DNA of 6,262 nt from JBBQBQ01 sp038317685 (lineage in GTDB: Bacteria; Desulfobacterota; Desulfuromonadia; Desulfuromonadales; DDH964): contig JBBQBQ010000205.1 of NCBI GenBank assembly GCA_038317685.1, positions 1 to 6,262 of the forward strand, in the 5' to 3' direction. The notes beneath the pieces are model-generated. The model worked only from the letters and a program-made list of their open reading frames with translations. It was not told the origin of the DNA and ran no database searches. Shown here piece after piece: positions 5,516 through 6,262 of the stretch. The position numbers were made by a program, and so were the translations under genes. Positions within the stretch are counted from its first letter, which is position 1. Each line of letters begins with the position of its first letter.

Positions 5516-6262
5516 ATGTCAGGACATCCGTATTTCTGGCTGTCAGCGATTTCCCTGCTTCTGGGTCTAGTGGCGGGGGTAGTCATGTTTCGCGCCGATT
5601 ACTGCATGGCGGGGATGTTCCGCGATCTCTTCCTGTTCCGCCAGACCTTCATGCTCCGTACCCTGCTGCTCCTCATCGTGGTGAGCATGGTCCTGGTCGA
5701 GACCGCACGGCTTCTCGGACTCCTCCGCACCTATCCTTTTCCCCTGCTCGGCCCCCCGTCCCTGGCCAACGTTATCGGCGGGGCGCTCTTCGGCGTCGGC
5801 ATGGTTCTCGCGGGAGGTTGTGTGATCGGCACCCTCTACAAGTTGGGGAGCGGCCGGCGTTCAAGTCTCGTTGCCGTCCTGGGGCTGATCCTGGGGAGCA
5901 GTCTCTACGCCGAAATCCATTCGGGATGGTCACGGCTGGTGAAGGCCACCACCTTGAGCCGGGCGGTGACCGTACCGCAACTCCTCGGGGTCGGTCCGAC
6001 GGTTCCGATCTTGCTGGCGGCCGTTCTTGCCGGCTTGGTCCTGTGGCGTTGGGGGCGACGTGGGGAACTGGTGCGGCCGTCGGTCGTGGCCGGAGATCTG
6101 CAGCCTTGGCTGGCGGCGGTCATCCTTGCCGTCCTCGGGGTGATTTCCTGGCTGCTAATCGGGATGCCCCTGGGGATCACCACCGCCTATGCCAAGGTCG
6201 GCGCCTTTCTGGAAGGGGCGGTCTGGCCCCAGCACGTGGCCCGTTTGAGTTATTTTCAGGCC
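5516..6262 (+). CDS. YeeE/YedE-family membrane transporter (partial, C-terminus outside window)
   Basis: The first 249 residues of an integral membrane protein; the frame is still open at the right edge. Hydrophobic segments lie at about 7-25, 47-68, 85-105, 117-132, 161-177 and 197-215. The family marks are RADYCMAGMFRD (26-37, with C30) and GALFGVGMVLAGGCVIGT (89-106, with C102), plus PLGITTAYAKVGA near the end of the window. In this family (DUF395/PF04143; the thiosulfate transporter TsuA is a characterised member), membrane-embedded cysteines in these positions relay the sulfur substrate. Thiosulfate or another reduced sulfur compound is therefore the likely cargo (inference). A further Cys motif is expected in the missing half. 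The start is uncertain: the ATG at 5516 has only a weak ribosome binding site, and an in-frame ATG at 5468 would add 16 polar residues. Confidence 0.88.
   Translation, partial: MSGHPYFWLSAISLLLGLVAGVVMFRADYCMAGMFRDLFLFRQTFMLRTLLLLIVVSMVLVETARLLGLLRTYPFPLLGPPSLANVIGGALFGVGMVLAGGCVIGTLYKLGSGRRSSLVAVLGLILGSSLYAEIHSGWSRLVKATTLSRAVTVPQLLGVGPTVPILLAAVLAGLVLWRWGRRGELVRPSVVAGDLQPWLAAVILAVLGVISWLLIGMPLGITTAYAKVGAFLEGAVWPQHVARLSYFQA

Overview
This 6.26 kb window is GC-rich, single-copy-looking bacterial chromosome. The mix of genes (a GlpD-type dehydrogenase, an M17 aminopeptidase, an HTH/Zn-ribbon regulator, a YeeE/YedE transporter behind a sigma-54-type promoter, and a molybdopterin-enzyme-like tail at the left edge) fits a deltaproteobacterium of the Desulfuromonadales/Geobacter type. 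That placement is inference from protein style, not from a marker gene. I see no transposase, integrase, CRISPR array, rRNA or convincing tRNA.

Left part (1-1150). The window opens in the last 32 codons of a plus-strand gene that probably encodes the molybdopterin-dinucleotide-binding end of an oxidoreductase. A perfect 13-bp-stem terminator closes it. Two minus-strand genes follow: a 132-residue CoA-binding (Rossmann) protein with its own extended -10 promoter and a good ribosome binding site, and a 107-residue regulator combining a helix-turn-helix with a C-terminal zinc ribbon.

Middle part (1151-5069). Divergent from the regulator is a 147-residue TPR protein whose leader carries a GNRA-type hairpin. 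A 247-bp stretch without a firm gene follows, although one reading frame stays open across it. Then come an FAD-dependent glycerol-3-phosphate dehydrogenase (glpD) and a leucyl aminopeptidase (pepA), 11 nt apart and probably translationally coupled, because the pepA ribosome binding site touches the glpD stop codon.

Right part (5070-6262). A compact unit lies here: a near-ideal sigma-70 promoter, a 54-codon protein with two CxxC pairs, and a perfect hairpin terminator with seven Ts. It is followed by a good -24/-12 (sigma-54) promoter match and the first 249 codons of a YeeE/YedE-family membrane transporter (thiosulfate/sulfur-type), which runs off the right edge.

The genes do not form one pathway. 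They read as five or six short transcription units of housekeeping and accessory function. The parts most worth a second look are the small CxxC protein with its own promoter and terminator, the sigma-54 control of the sulfur-type transporter, and the open but unassigned frame between the TPR gene and glpD.
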